64,000 bases of DNA, from assembly GCF_003610555.1 (NCBI RefSeq), contig NZ_RAPQ01000009.1, positions 744,001 through 808,000 of the forward strand, written 5' to 3'. The notes below the pieces were generated by a model. It was not told the origin of the DNA and made no database searches. It saw only the letters and a program-made list of their open reading frames with translations. The stretch is from Marinifilum flexuosum. Its GTDB lineage: Bacteria > Bacteroidota > Bacteroidia > Bacteroidales > Marinifilaceae. Below, one piece after another: positions 9,348 to 19,600 of the stretch; the first letter of the stretch is position 1, and every line of letters begins with the position of its first letter. The translations under genes were made by a program, and so were the position numbers.

Positions 9348-10067
9348 CTATTTCACATATAGGGGAAGGTGAAAGCTTGTGCTTACAGTAGTATTTATCA
9401 ATTTTCGATTCATTGCAAACTGGGTGTATACTTCAAGCAAATATTCCCCTCCCTGCAAATCGGGCAATAATATCAATAACTTTTGCGGTTCGTTACCAAT
9501 TACCTGCTTGCATTTAATTCTTTCATTGCTTTTTTTGTCAAGCAAATATACCCCTACACTCGAATCATCGCCTCTAATTTTAAGACGTTTACCCTCAATT
9601 TGCAGCACTTGTCCTGGTGTAATCAGCTTATTTTCCGATTTGGTTGTTAAATCGGTAACTCTTCCTATTTTAGGTTTGGTATTGGCCAAACCCAGGATTC
9701 GCACTTTCGATTTTGCAAGCAGCTCTCGCATCCTTTTACTTGCCGAAAATTTAAGTTTTATTTGGTGTTCTTCCGGATCAATTCCATTGCTAGCAGCATT
9801 AAAGTGCCCTTTAACACTTAAGTGAAATTGGAATAATTCAGTATTGATTTTATACCCCTCAGCCAACTTCTCCATTTTGATTCTATCACATCGGGTGAGA
9901 ATGTCTATAATACTCTCTTTGTGATATTCCGATCCTTCGGCAATCATCAAATCGGCAATATCCTTATTGGTGATGGTACCTACATACCTTACTTGAGCGT
10001 AATAATCGTTTTTCTGATTGCTGATATTGTTGGGATAAAGCAAGAGACTTATTTCCTTCATACTCAT
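9348..10067 (-). CDS. HU-like DNA-binding protein with C-terminal DUF4469-type Ig-fold domain
   Basis: A 239-residue protein in the arrangement common in Bacteroidota: an HU/IHF-related N-terminal domain (~1-125; 'YYAQVRYVGTITNKDIADLM', 'KINTELFQFHLSVKGHF' as the DNA-arm region) and a C-terminal beta-sandwich (~145-239; 'ITPGQVLQIEGKRLKIRGDDSSVGVYL', 'GGEYLLEVYTQF') typical of DUF4469. No signal peptide, so it is probably nucleoid-associated and cytoplasmic. The start MSMKEI is ATG; M3 is an equally possible start. It lies 79 nt upstream of the two-component genes on the same strand but shows no functional link to them. No canonical terminator follows; hairpin array A lies directly downstream. 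Confidence 0.75.
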   Translation of the reverse strand: MSMKEISLLLYPNNISNQKNDYYAQVRYVGTITNKDIADLMIAEGSEYHKESIIDILTRCDRIKMEKLAEGYKINTELFQFHLSVKGHFNAASNGIDPEEHQIKLKFSASKRMRELLAKSKVRILGLANTKPKIGRVTDLTTKSENKLITPGQVLQIEGKRLKIRGDDSSVGVYLLDKKSNERIKCKQVIGNEPQKLLILLPDLQGGEYLLEVYTQFAMNRKLINTTVSTSFHLPLYVK

Positions 10068-10145
10068 ATTTAAGTAGTTTTGGGTTCTTCTACTAAAGTA
10101 ATCATATTCTAAATAATATGATAGTCATTTATTAAGGTTCAACTA

Positions 10146-11492
10146 TCAACAGCTATGCTGAAAAACCAGCTTAACCTTTGTACCCTTTCCCTCTTCCGAT
10201 TCCACCGAAATATGACCATGGTGCAAACGCATAATCTGGCGCGCAAGGCTTAAGCCAATTCCTGATCCTTCCTCTTTAGTAGTAAAAAATGGAATGAATA
10301 TATTTTTCATATCCTCTGCAGAGATACCTCCTCCATTATCGGTAATACTGATTTCTACATGGCCATTTTGTTTTTCTTCTGCTTTCAGATGTATTTCCCC
10401 ACTTCTGAGAATGGCCTGACGCGCATTCTTTACCAGGTTAATTAAAACCTGTTTCACAAGAGCCTCATCAGCATAGAACTGTAGATCTTTTGGACTGATG
10501 CTGAAATAATACTGCTCTTGATCATTGGAATACATGTGCAACAAATCTTGCAAATGTATAAACAGTTGAGATACGCTAATGACTTGTGGATTAGGCTTTG
10601 GAATTCTCGATAGCTCACGATAAGCCTCAACAAAATACATGAGTCCCTGCCCTTGCTCCTTTATCACTTGAAGTCCGTTGCGTGTTTTGCTAAGAACCGA
10701 TTCGGTAAGAATCGTACCGGTTTCAATTTGCTGGTAATTGCTTTCCAGTTTTTCAGATAAACAGGTAAGAGGAGATACAGAATTCATAATCTCATGGGTA
10801 AGCACATTAATCAACTTCTGCCAAGACTCCAACTCCTGCGCATCCATCTCATTTTTAATATCCGTAAAGGATAATAGTTTTAGTTCCTTTCCCTCTTGCT
10901 TAATTGTAGTGCAAGAAATTAGCAGGTATTTACTTACACCATTCCCTTGCAAATGATAGACACGAGTATCGCCAGCCTTCATTATCTCAAACAGATCAAA
11001 CAAGTCTGCATCGTTTTTTTTCAATGCCTTAATGTTGTAGAGGTTATGTATACCCAATAATTCACGCCCTCTGTGGTTTATACACTCCACCAAACCATTC
11101 TCATCAAAGGATAGCAAACCTACTGCTGCATGCTCAATAATGGCATCGCTTATCATCTCTTTTTTTTGTGCCTTTAGGCGTAAATCTCTAATGATGAGAT
11201 TTACTTCCTGCATTCCCAGGCGTAATTCATCGAAGGACTTGCCTGAAATATTTTTAGGAAAGCTTAATGCAGAATCCTCATTCTTTACCGAAAGGAAGAA
11301 TTGCGATAACAAGCGATTGGTTGTATTCAGATAATGAACCAAACGGTAACTTAACCAAAAAATGAGCATTAAAACCAATAAGGCCATGTATGGATAAGCC
11401 GTAGCCCAAAATATCCATCCCATAAGAAAACTCAACAACAAAATACTACTGAGACTAACTATAACCTGAATAAAAAGGCTTTTATAAATCAT
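10146..11492 (-). CDS. NtrB-type membrane sensor histidine kinase
   Basis: A 448-residue kinase from the ATG at 11492, which overlaps the end of the response-regulator gene by 11 nt (translational coupling). A longer frame to 11540 exists but would read deep into the neighbour. Two N-terminal membrane helices (~1-50), a PAS domain (~95-200), a HisKA domain with phospho-acceptor H233 (LTHEIMNSVSP) and a HATPase domain (N box NLVKNARQAI, G1 DNGGGIS, G2 GSGIGLSL). It should phosphorylate the sigma54 activator encoded immediately upstream. The almost absent extracytoplasmic loop suggests membrane or intracellular signal sensing rather than a periplasmic ligand. Confidence 0.9.
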   Translation of the reverse strand: MIYKSLFIQVIVSLSSILLLSFLMGWIFWATAYPYMALLVLMLIFWLSYRLVHYLNTTNRLLSQFFLSVKNEDSALSFPKNISGKSFDELRLGMQEVNLIIRDLRLKAQKKEMISDAIIEHAAVGLLSFDENGLVECINHRGRELLGIHNLYNIKALKKNDADLFDLFEIMKAGDTRVYHLQGNGVSKYLLISCTTIKQEGKELKLLSFTDIKNEMDAQELESWQKLINVLTHEIMNSVSPLTCLSEKLESNYQQIETGTILTESVLSKTRNGLQVIKEQGQGLMYFVEAYRELSRIPKPNPQVISVSQLFIHLQDLLHMYSNDQEQYYFSISPKDLQFYADEALVKQVLINLVKNARQAILRSGEIHLKAEEKQNGHVEISITDNGGGISAEDMKNIFIPFFTTKEEGSGIGLSLARQIMRLHHGHISVESEEGKGTKVKLVFQHSC

Positions 11493-12846
11493 ACTTCTTA
11501 ATTTTGTGATAAAGAGTTGGGCGGGTAACGCCAAGCTCACGAGCCATATGTGTTAGATTTCCTTCGTGACGTTCCATAGCAGCAAGAATCATTTGCTTTT
11601 CCATATCTACAAAGCTTTGAGGTGCTACATTGCTTGCTTGAGTTCCATTTTGCTTTAATAGAAAATCTTCTTTGGTAATCCTACTTCCCTCCGAAAGTAT
11701 TACCGCCTTTTCAACAGTATGCTGCAACTCGCGAACATTTCCCGGCCATGGGTAATTTTGCAGCTTAACCAAAGCTTCATCGGTATAGTTCAATGGCCTT
11801 TTATCGTATTTCGTTGCATACTTCATTAGAAAATACTCTGCCAAAAGAGCAATATCACTAGTACGATCGCGTAAAGCTGGCACATCAACCTGAATGGTAT
11901 TAATGCGATAAAGCAGGTCTTCACGAAAAGTTCCTTCGGCAACCATTTCCTGAAGATTTTTATTGGTAGCGCACACCAAACGAATGTCTATACTCCTTGT
12001 TTGATGATCGCCAACACGAGTTACCTCTCGATTTTGTAATACCGACAATAATTTAGCCTGCATGGCCAATGATAGATTTCCAATCTCATCCAGAAAAATG
12101 GTTCCACCCGAAGCCAATTCAAATCTTCCCTGCCTGTCTTCCCTGGCATCGGTAAAGGCTCCCTTCACATGACCAAACAATTCGCTTTCGAAAAGCGATT
12201 CACTCATGGCACCCATATCTACCGAAACCATTGGTTTATTGCTCCTATTGGATTGCTGATGTATTTCTCGTGCAATCAACTCCTTTCCTGTTCCATGTTC
12301 ACCCAATACCAAGACATTTGCATCTGTAACAGCTACTTTTTGCAGGAGCTTTCGCAGATTCATCATTACGGTTGATCTACCAATCATTTCAGACTTGTTC
12401 TGGTTCAACTCTCTGGTTAAGTCTTGCTTATCGGTTTCCAGCTTTTGTATCTTCTTTTTCGATTGCCTCAAGCTTAAAGCCGATTTCAAAGTAGAGCTCA
12501 ACTTATTGTTGTCCCATGGCTTCAGCACAAAATCTGTAGCTCCCTTTTTAATGGCTGTTACAGCCAATTCTACATCTCCGTATGCTGTTAGCAGCACCAC
12601 TGCCAAATCAGGATCATATTTAAGGATTTCATTCATCCAAAACAAACCCTCGTTTCCCGTATTCACTCCAGCAGAAAAGTTCATATCCAAAAGAACAATG
12701 TCATATGAATTGTCCTGCAACTCGCTAAGTAAACTTTTAGGATTAGAAAGTACGTTAACCGTATCGAACTCATCTTGCAATAGCATTTGAAGAGAAATTC
12801 TTACACGTTTGTGATCGTCTATAATTAAAATATTTCCTATTGGCAT
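11482..12846 (-). CDS. NtrC-type sigma54-dependent response regulator
   Basis: A 454-residue activator: receiver domain ~1-125 with phospho-acceptor D54 (VLLDMNF) and acidic pocket D10/D11; AAA+ domain ~150-385 with Walker A GEHGTGKE, Walker B GTIFLDEIG and arginine-finger region; C-terminal Fis-type HTH (~415-454, 'NLTHMARELGVTRPTLYHKI'). The sigma54-contacting loop reads GAFTDA (229-234) rather than the classical GAFTGA. It starts the two-gene operon with the kinase and is divergent from an ABC transporter pair, a gene order recurrent in Bacteroidota, so that transporter is the likely target (inference). A -7-like TACTTTTG lies at 12868-12875. Confidence 0.92.
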   Translation of the reverse strand: MPIGNILIIDDHKRVRISLQMLLQDEFDTVNVLSNPKSLLSELQDNSYDIVLLDMNFSAGVNTGNEGLFWMNEILKYDPDLAVVLLTAYGDVELAVTAIKKGATDFVLKPWDNNKLSSTLKSALSLRQSKKKIQKLETDKQDLTRELNQNKSEMIGRSTVMMNLRKLLQKVAVTDANVLVLGEHGTGKELIAREIHQQSNRSNKPMVSVDMGAMSESLFESELFGHVKGAFTDAREDRQGRFELASGGTIFLDEIGNLSLAMQAKLLSVLQNREVTRVGDHQTRSIDIRLVCATNKNLQEMVAEGTFREDLLYRINTIQVDVPALRDRTSDIALLAEYFLMKYATKYDKRPLNYTDEALVKLQNYPWPGNVRELQHTVEKAVILSEGSRITKEDFLLKQNGTQASNVAPQSFVDMEKQMILAAMERHEGNLTHMARELGVTRPTLYHKIKKYDL

Positions 12847-12867
12847 ACTTCTTCGGGTTTAGTCTAC

Positions 12868-12875
12868 CAAAAGTA
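12868..12875 (-). promoter_or_regulatory. possible -7 element for the response regulator operon
   Basis: TACTTTTG on the minus strand matches the Bacteroidota -7 consensus TAnnTTTG, 22 nt upstream of the ATG. No clear -33 TTTG at the right distance. Confidence 0.35.
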
Positions 12876-13107
12876 GAGAAATGCAATCAACAACTCAACA
12901 GAATGTAAAAAAACTATACAATAAGAATAAAGATTTTTTACAGCTGGAAGATCCTGTCCAATATGCTTTATTCACACAAACACCTCTACACATAGTAATT
13001 AGAACCAATGGCACAACTATAGTAGTGCTATTGTAGCAGGAAGAACTTCTATTCTTTTATGCATGACAATAATAATTATATAACTTACGAATCTTTAATA
13101 AAACAAA

Positions 13108-13806
13108 ATGATCAAAGTAGAAAACCTAAGCAAAGTATTTCGTACCGAAGAGGTAGAAACCACTGCCTTGAATAATGTAAACCTGGAAATAAAAGAAGGT
13201 GAATTTGTAGCCATTATGGGGCCATCGGGTTGTGGCAAATCTACCCTTTTAAATATCCTGGGAATGTTAGATAGTCCTACCCATGGCAAGTATCATTTCT
13301 GCGACAATGAGGTAAGTAGCCTTAAGGAAAAACTGCGCAATACATTTCGCAAAGGGAATATCAATTTTGTTTTTCAATCGTTCAACCTGATTGATGAATT
13401 GAGTGTGTATAAAAATGTGGAATTGCCATTAAAGTATTTACGATACGATTTAGGCAAGAAGAAAAAACGTGTCCTGGAAATGCTGGACAGAATGAAAATA
13501 GGTCACAGAAGAAATCACTATCCACAACAATTATCAGGAGGACAACAACAAAGAGTTGCCATTGCGCGCGCCATTGCACCCAACCCAAAACTTTTATTGG
13601 CCGATGAGCCAACTGGTAACCTCGATTCAAAAACCGGCCTTGAGGTAATGAACTTATTAAGCGAACTGAATGCCGAGGGAACCACCATTGTAATGGTAAC
13701 CCACTCGGAGCGTGATGCTGAGTTTGCACATCGAGTAATCAGATTGTTTGATGGTGAAGTAACCATGGAAAGTACGAAAAAAGAACTTACACAAATTGAA
13801 TATTAA
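13108..13806 (+). CDS. ABC transporter ATP-binding protein (MacB/LolD type)
   Basis: A 232-residue ATPase with Walker A GPSGCGKST (~37-45), Q-loop 'FVFQSFNLIDELSVYKNVELPL', signature LSGGQQQRVAIARAIA, Walker B LLLADEPTGNLD and H-loop VTHSE. These features place it in the MacB/LolD/FtsE group, which pairs with FtsX-fold permeases. The permease gene follows 10 nt after the stop. The mechanotransmission class exports or extracts lipoproteins, peptides or drugs; the cargo here is unknown. It is divergent from the NtrC-type activator, which may control it. Confidence 0.92.
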   Translation: MIKVENLSKVFRTEEVETTALNNVNLEIKEGEFVAIMGPSGCGKSTLLNILGMLDSPTHGKYHFCDNEVSSLKEKLRNTFRKGNINFVFQSFNLIDELSVYKNVELPLKYLRYDLGKKKKRVLEMLDRMKIGHRRNHYPQQLSGGQQQRVAIARAIAPNPKLLLADEPTGNLDSKTGLEVMNLLSELNAEGTTIVMVTHSERDAEFAHRVIRLFDGEVTMESTKKELTQIEY

Positions 13807-13816
13807 TCAGATAGCT

Positions 13817-16249
13817 ATGAATATTTTAACGAAAAAAAATAAATGGGCTGCGATTAATATCATTGGAATTGCAATTGCTTTTGCAGGTGTATTTTTTGCC
13901 TCATCCTATATAAAACATGAGTTGTCGTTCGACAAGTTTCATGCAAAAGCAGATCAGATTTACCGTCTTAACATAGACAAGCCTGGAAAAGTTGGCTTTA
14001 TGCAAAGCCCTGACAATGTAAGTACTGCTAGCTTAAATGCTCATTACATCAAGGATTTATACGATAAATTCCCAGGAATAGAGCAGATTGTTCTAATGGT
14101 AAAACCATTCAATTATACTGTAAAGGTAGAAGAAGAGATCTTTCGATTGGATAACTCTTACTACACCGATCATTCATTCTTTACCTTATTTGATTTTAAA
14201 CTGATAAAAGGCAATAAGGAAGGCCTCTTTCATAATCCAAATGAAATCGCAATCAGTAAAAAATCTGCATTAAAATATTTTGGTAGCATTGATGTGATTG
14301 GAAAAGAATTAACTCTAAAGGGAGAATTTGATCGCAATGGAGGCACAATTTATACCGTTAAAGGTGTATTTGATGATTATCCATCCAATTCGCACATGCA
14401 ACCAGATATGTTGCTCTCAAGCAATCTGGAAACACTTCGTAATCCCTACGGACATGCTTTTACATACTTGTTATTGCATCCGGATGTAAAACCTGATCAA
14501 TTGGAGCTTTCTTTAAACAAACATTGGAAAGAAAATGTTGCTGAAGAAGAGGTCTCTCCTACTTTTAAACTGATGAATCTTCGTGACATTCATCTAAAAA
14601 GTCATAAAAAGGATGAGCTTGGTTCAAATGGTACAATTAAAACCATTTGGGTAATAATGTCAGGTGCTCTTATTATCCTTTTAATCACAATGATTAACTA
14701 TTTCAACCTGACTACGGTTCAGCTAAATAGCGATTTAAACAATCTCAAAATTAAAGTTATCAACGGTGCAAACCTCTTAGATCTTTCTCTATCACAAATT
14801 AAGAAATCATCTATACAGATCTCTCTAGCCATCATCATAGGAAGCATACTCTCTTTTATTTTTAATCGTTTTATAGAATTTAAGTTTATCATTAAAAACG
14901 AAGGAGTATTGTTTACACTTCTTGTTATGTGCTTTATTGTTGTATTTGGAGCAATTTCACTACTCCCTTTATACACCAGGAAGATCTCTTCAAATTTAAG
15001 CAATCAGAAAGAAGAAGGTTCGAAGAAATTCATTATCTCCTTGGTTTGCCAATTTACGCTATCCATTGTAGCCTTGGTTTTAACCATTGTTTTAAATCAA
15101 CAGATTTCAAAGATCAAGAATTTTCACCCCGGAAAAGACAAAGAATCCATTATTACAATTACTGAATTTCCATATGCGGCTATCAGTACATTTGATCTTT
15201 TCAAAGAAAAGGCTTTAAAACATCCCGAAATACTAATGATTTCGTCAACCATGATGCCTCCAGGTACAACACCCGATTTCGTTTACCCTTTTGAAATGGA
15301 AGGAATTGATAGAAGTGAAAACAATACAATCTCGATTAACTCCGTTGATCAGGAGTTTTTTAAGCTATTTGATATTCAAGCATTGGCGGGTGATTTAAAT
15401 CTTAAAAGTGGTTCAAGTTTTATATGGGAAAGTGCGGCCATTTCTCCCAATAAAGAAGCCGCTATCAAAAACATCAATAATCTTGATCCATCCTATCGTA
15501 ATTTTAAAGAACAATACATTTTAAATGAATCCGCTTCCAAAAAGTTGGGCTTTACAAATCCTCAAGATGCCATAGGAAAACAGTTCAAATACAATTTCAT
15601 ATCTCAAACCTATTTTAAACAAGGTGAGATTGTTGCCGTAATCAAGGACTTGCATTATGCCGACATGTTCTCGGAAGAAAAAGCAGAAGTTATTGGTTTA
15701 AAACGTATTTTCAACAGTACTTTTCTGGTTAAAATTGATAAAAACAACACCTCTAAAGCGCTTAAGAATTTGCAAGAAACTTGGAGTCAGATGTATCCAG
15801 ATCACCCAATGAAATATGAATTTCTGAGTGATAGCTATTTCAAAATTTACCGAAACCAGTACAATGAAATGAAAGCCTTGACCCTATTTTCTATTCTTTC
15901 TATTCTACTCTCAATACTTGGAATGTATGCCTTGTCATCCTATAGCATACAACACAAAACAAAAGAAATAGGAATCAGAAAAGCAAATGGTGCAAGTTCC
16001 TTGGAAATCATGCTGCAATTAATCACCGAGTATGTTGTATGGGTAGCTATGGCTTTCGTAATTGCATCTCCAATTGCATTTTACGCCGCCGATGACTGGT
16101 TAAAAAGCTTTGCTTATCGAATTGATCTAAGCTGGTGGATATTTGCCTTCGCAGGAATAATTGCAATTCTTATTGCGATCATCACCGTAAGTTGGCAAAC
16201 CTATAATGCAGCCAGAAAAGATCCTGTTTATGCATTGAAATATGAATAG
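13817..16249 (+). CDS. FtsX/MacB-fold ABC transporter permease
   Basis: An 810-residue permease. I choose the ATG at 13817 (MNILTKKNKWAAINIIG), 10 nt after the ATPase stop; an in-frame TTG at 13796 would overlap that gene. Order: TM1 (~12-32), periplasmic MacB-type core domain (~35-270), three TM helices (~280-390), a second TM1-like helix (~410-432), a second periplasmic domain (~435-680) and a final FtsX block of three helices (~690-800) with the 'RKANGASSLEIMLQL' coupling helix. This duplicated-half architecture is the usual Bacteroidota form. Its periplasmic domains resemble those of peptide or lipoprotein exporters. A strong terminator follows 33 nt after the stop. Confidence 0.88.
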   Translation: MNILTKKNKWAAINIIGIAIAFAGVFFASSYIKHELSFDKFHAKADQIYRLNIDKPGKVGFMQSPDNVSTASLNAHYIKDLYDKFPGIEQIVLMVKPFNYTVKVEEEIFRLDNSYYTDHSFFTLFDFKLIKGNKEGLFHNPNEIAISKKSALKYFGSIDVIGKELTLKGEFDRNGGTIYTVKGVFDDYPSNSHMQPDMLLSSNLETLRNPYGHAFTYLLLHPDVKPDQLELSLNKHWKENVAEEEVSPTFKLMNLRDIHLKSHKKDELGSNGTIKTIWVIMSGALIILLITMINYFNLTTVQLNSDLNNLKIKVINGANLLDLSLSQIKKSSIQISLAIIIGSILSFIFNRFIEFKFIIKNEGVLFTLLVMCFIVVFGAISLLPLYTRKISSNLSNQKEEGSKKFIISLVCQFTLSIVALVLTIVLNQQISKIKNFHPGKDKESIITITEFPYAAISTFDLFKEKALKHPEILMISSTMMPPGTTPDFVYPFEMEGIDRSENNTISINSVDQEFFKLFDIQALAGDLNLKSGSSFIWESAAISPNKEAAIKNINNLDPSYRNFKEQYILNESASKKLGFTNPQDAIGKQFKYNFISQTYFKQGEIVAVIKDLHYADMFSEEKAEVIGLKRIFNSTFLVKIDKNNTSKALKNLQETWSQMYPDHPMKYEFLSDSYFKIYRNQYNEMKALTLFSILSILLSILGMYALSSYSIQHKTKEIGIRKANGASSLEIMLQLITEYVVWVAMAFVIASPIAFYAADDWLKSFAYRIDLSWWIFAFAGIIAILIAIITVSWQTYNAARKDPVYALKYE

Positions 16250-16281
16250 CCAAGCAATACAAACTTGATGATATTACAAAG

Positions 16282-16313
16282 GACTGTACCCAAGCAAGGT
16301 ACAGTCTTTTTTT
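16282..16313 (+). terminator. terminator of the ABC transporter operon
   Basis: A 9-bp perfect stem GACTGTACC / GGTACAGTC, loop CAAGCAA, then TTTTTTT. Confidence 0.88.
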
Positions 16314-16336
16314 GTTTTAACTATCACTTCAAATTC

Positions 16337-16483
16337 TTGTTACTACAACTTGTCAAAGTGCTTACTACAACTTTGCAAAGTGCTTACTAGAACTTCTTAA
16401 TGTTCTTACTATAACTTTACAAAGTGATAGGTAGAACTTTTAAATATGCTAGGTACTACTTTTAATTGTGATAGTAAGAACTT
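16337..16483. repeat. 22-bp minisatellite (array B)
   Basis: Six full units and one partial at an exact 22-bp period (16337, 16359, 16381, 16403, 16425, 16447, 16469). Each has the pattern 'TNCTTACTANAACTT' plus an A/T-rich end; later units diverge to 'TGATAGGTAGAACTT'. It lies between the two intrinsic terminators of converging genes, so it is probably not transcribed as mRNA body. No spacers separate the units. Confidence 0.75.
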
Positions 16484-16565
16484 ATTTATATTATCATTAC
16501 CACATTACTAAAACAGAAGAATTGCAGTAAAAAAGCATTATCCGAAACAGAATTTAAGACAAATC

Positions 16566-16598
16566 AAAAAGTGCTACTCCATAAGGAATAGCACTTTT
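16566..16598 (-). terminator. terminator of the duplicated carboxyltransferase gene
   Basis: On the minus strand a stem AAAAGTGCTATTCC / GGAGTAGCACTTTT, loop TTAT, then TTTGATTT; 32 nt after the stop at 16630. Confidence 0.75.
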
Positions 16599-16629
16599 AA
16601 GTTGTGTATAAAAAATATAATAGAAAACT

Positions 16630-19600
16630 TTACCCTACTAATCTGCTTTTTGGCTTTTGTGCCGTTAGTATTTCTTTGGTTTTAATATCAAGTTTCGACT
16701 CTTTCTCCTCCGGTTGAGTAATATCCCCAGTTGCCTGTTTAGAATCCCCAGCCAAGCTGTACAATCCACGAAGTAACATTTCATATTTTTCTTCTATTGG
16801 AATTGCAGCATAAGCAGCTTTCTTCTCCTCAATAATCCTTTGCTTTTCATTCTCTTCTACAGCTACTTTTTCGTAATAAGCATCCGCTTTTCTGTTCTTC
16901 AGGAATGGAGTCGCTACAGTTGGAAACAACTCCAACAACAACATTTCTTTCTCGTTTTCGGCAAGCTTTACTCCTCCCAACTCATGCAAGACAGGATTCT
17001 CAGGAGCCTGATACTTGTTTACATCATAATCTGTAGCCTCACTTTGTCCACAAATTTTATGACGGAATTCCGGATCGATTTCTATTGGTGTTTCGCCATA
17101 TTCTCCTTTTACCAAATTAAAGAATTGGTTATTTACATTAGTGTATGGAGCTTTTCCGCTGTTCACATCCAATACGTAGTTTACTGCCTGAACTCCTACA
17201 ATTTGTGAGGATGGCGTTACCAAAGGAGGACAACCTGCAGCTACACGAACCTCTGGCACCTTCTCCAATACGGTTGGCAATAAATCTTCCAAACCAAGTG
17301 CTTTTAACTGAGCCAGCATGTTAGTATACATACCTCCAGGAATCTCAGCAGCTTTCACTTTCTCATTTGGTTCAGGGAAATTAAAGTACTTCTCGATTGC
17401 ATGACAGGTTGCCAACAACTCTTCTTCTTTATCGGCTTTAGCCAATTCAATAGCTTTATCGAATAATGCATCAATCTCTTTCGGAAGATAATCAGCAGTA
17501 ATATCGAACTCTAATGGGAACATTTTATAAGAATCGAACTCAGCAATTCTTTCACGGATTCCCTTCAATTCCTTGTTAATGGCAACAACAGAATCGAGAT
17601 TCACTCCAGTATCCAAACCTAATTTATCAGCGAAAAGCTGAATTATTTCGAATGATGGAGCAGCAGGACCTCCTGCAAAGTTCAGCATACAGGTATCTAC
17701 CACATCCACACCGTTCACTATGGCCATTAGTACAGCTCCCAGACCATAACCTGGAGTACAGTGGGTGTGGAAATCAATCGGAACATTAAGCTCTTGTTTC
17801 AATCGCTTCACGATCTTACCCGATAATGATGGAGGAATCAATCCTGCCATATCCTTCACAGTGATCATATCCGCGCCAAGCACTTCCATTTGCTTGGCCT
17901 TGTTCACGAAATAATTTACATCGAAAATCTTCTTAGGCAATTTCTTTCCTGATAAAAGGGCCTTCCATCTTTGTTTATTGGTGAACTTTGGATCTACCGT
18001 ATAACAAACCGCACAGTCGGCAATACCTCCTGCCTCTTTCATATACTTGATGGTAGTTTCCATGTTCTTCACATCGTTCAAACAATCGAAAATACGCATG
18101 ATACCCAAACCTGATTTCACAGCATTCTTGTTAAAACCTTCGATTACCGACTCTGGATAAGGCGAGTAACCAAATAAGTTTCTTCCGCGCGACAATGCTG
18201 TTAGATGTGAAACATCACCAATTACCTCCTTGATGGATTCCAATCGATGCCATGGATCTTCGTTCAGGTAACGTATTACCGAATCGGGAATTGCACCTCC
18301 CCAAACTTCTAATGCGTAGAAATTGGCATCTTTATACAAAGGAAGAACCTTTTCTATTTCGTGTTGTGGCACACGAGTTGCAAACAGTGATTGCTGACCA
18401 TCACGCAATGTCAAATCACGAATCTTCAGTTTGCGGGTTCTCTTAATTGCAGCTCTTTCAGCAGTAATTTTCTTGCGATTTTCTACTCTTTGGGCTTCAA
18501 ATTCATCCTTGCGCTTCCCTTCCAAATATCCTTTTGCTACCAATGGGAACAGTTCCAAAAGCATGTATTCTTTATCGTCAACAGCCAATTTCACATTTCC
18601 GTATTGTGGCAGATTTGGATTTTCAGGTGCCTGGTAATTGCTCACATCATAATCTTCTCTCTCTGGCTTTCCAGTGATCTTTTCACGAAACTCAGGAGCA
18701 ATTTCGATTGGAGTAGTACCGTACTCTCCTTTTACCAAGCTAAAAAACTGGTTGGATACATTTGTATAGAACGGACGACCCGAGTTCTCATCGATAACAC
18801 AGTTTACCGCCTGTACGCCTACAATTTGTGAAGAAGGGGTTACCAATGGCGGACAACCTGCGTCCAAACGAACCACTGGCACCACTTCTAACACTCTCTC
18901 AAGCAGGGTTTCCAAACCTAAAGCCTTCAACTGGTTCAGCATATTTGTGTACATACCACCAGGAATTTCCGCCTTCTTAACCATTTCGTTAGGAGCCGGG
19001 AAATTAAAATATTTTTCAATTGCATGACAAGCATCCAGAAGCTCAGCCTCTTTATCAGCTTTAGCATATTCTATTGCCTCATCGAATAGTTGATCGATCT
19101 CAGCAGGAAGCTTATCTTTTGTAATATCAAATTCAATTGGGAACTGCTTGTAGCTATCCACCTCAGCCAAAGCATTCGCACGAATCTCTTTCAAAATTTT
19201 GTTGATTTCAACCACTACCTCAGGATTTCCATCCAATTCAATGCCCAACTTCTGACAGAACAGGTAAATCAACTCGTACGCAGGAGCTGCGGATCCACCA
19301 GCAAAGTTCATGATGTTGGTATCGATAACATCCACACCATTAATAATGGCAGTTAAAGCCGAAGCCAAACCATAACCTGGTGTAGAGTGAGAATGGAAAT
19401 CAACAGGAATACTTAACTCTTCTTTAAATCGACGAATAATTTGACCCGCACGAGAAGGTGAAGCCAGGCCGGCCATATCTTTCAAAGAAATCATATCAGC
19501 TCCAAGAGCCTCCAATTTTTTCGCCAGGTTCACAAAATATTCCAGGTCAAAGATCTGATCCGGAAGATTCTTAATGGTAAGTCTGTCTCTATCCTCTTTT

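Noticed and set aside
11482-11540. Longer start of the histidine kinase at 11540
   Set aside because: It would read 59 nt into the response regulator; the ATG at 11492 overlapping the stop by 11 nt fits the usual coupling and starts directly before TM1.
13020-13050. sigma54 -24/-12 promoter for the ABC operon (TGGCAC at ~13009-13014)
   Set aside because: A TGGCAC half-site is present but no GC at the required 10-nt distance from GG.
13796-13816. TTG start for the ABC permease
   Set aside because: Overlaps the ATPase gene and adds residues not needed before the first membrane helix; ATG at 13817 preferred.
16337-16483. CRISPR-like short repeats (also arrays at 9235, 27000, 29299, 60726)
   Set aside because: 21-24-bp units abut without spacers and drift progressively, as minisatellites do.
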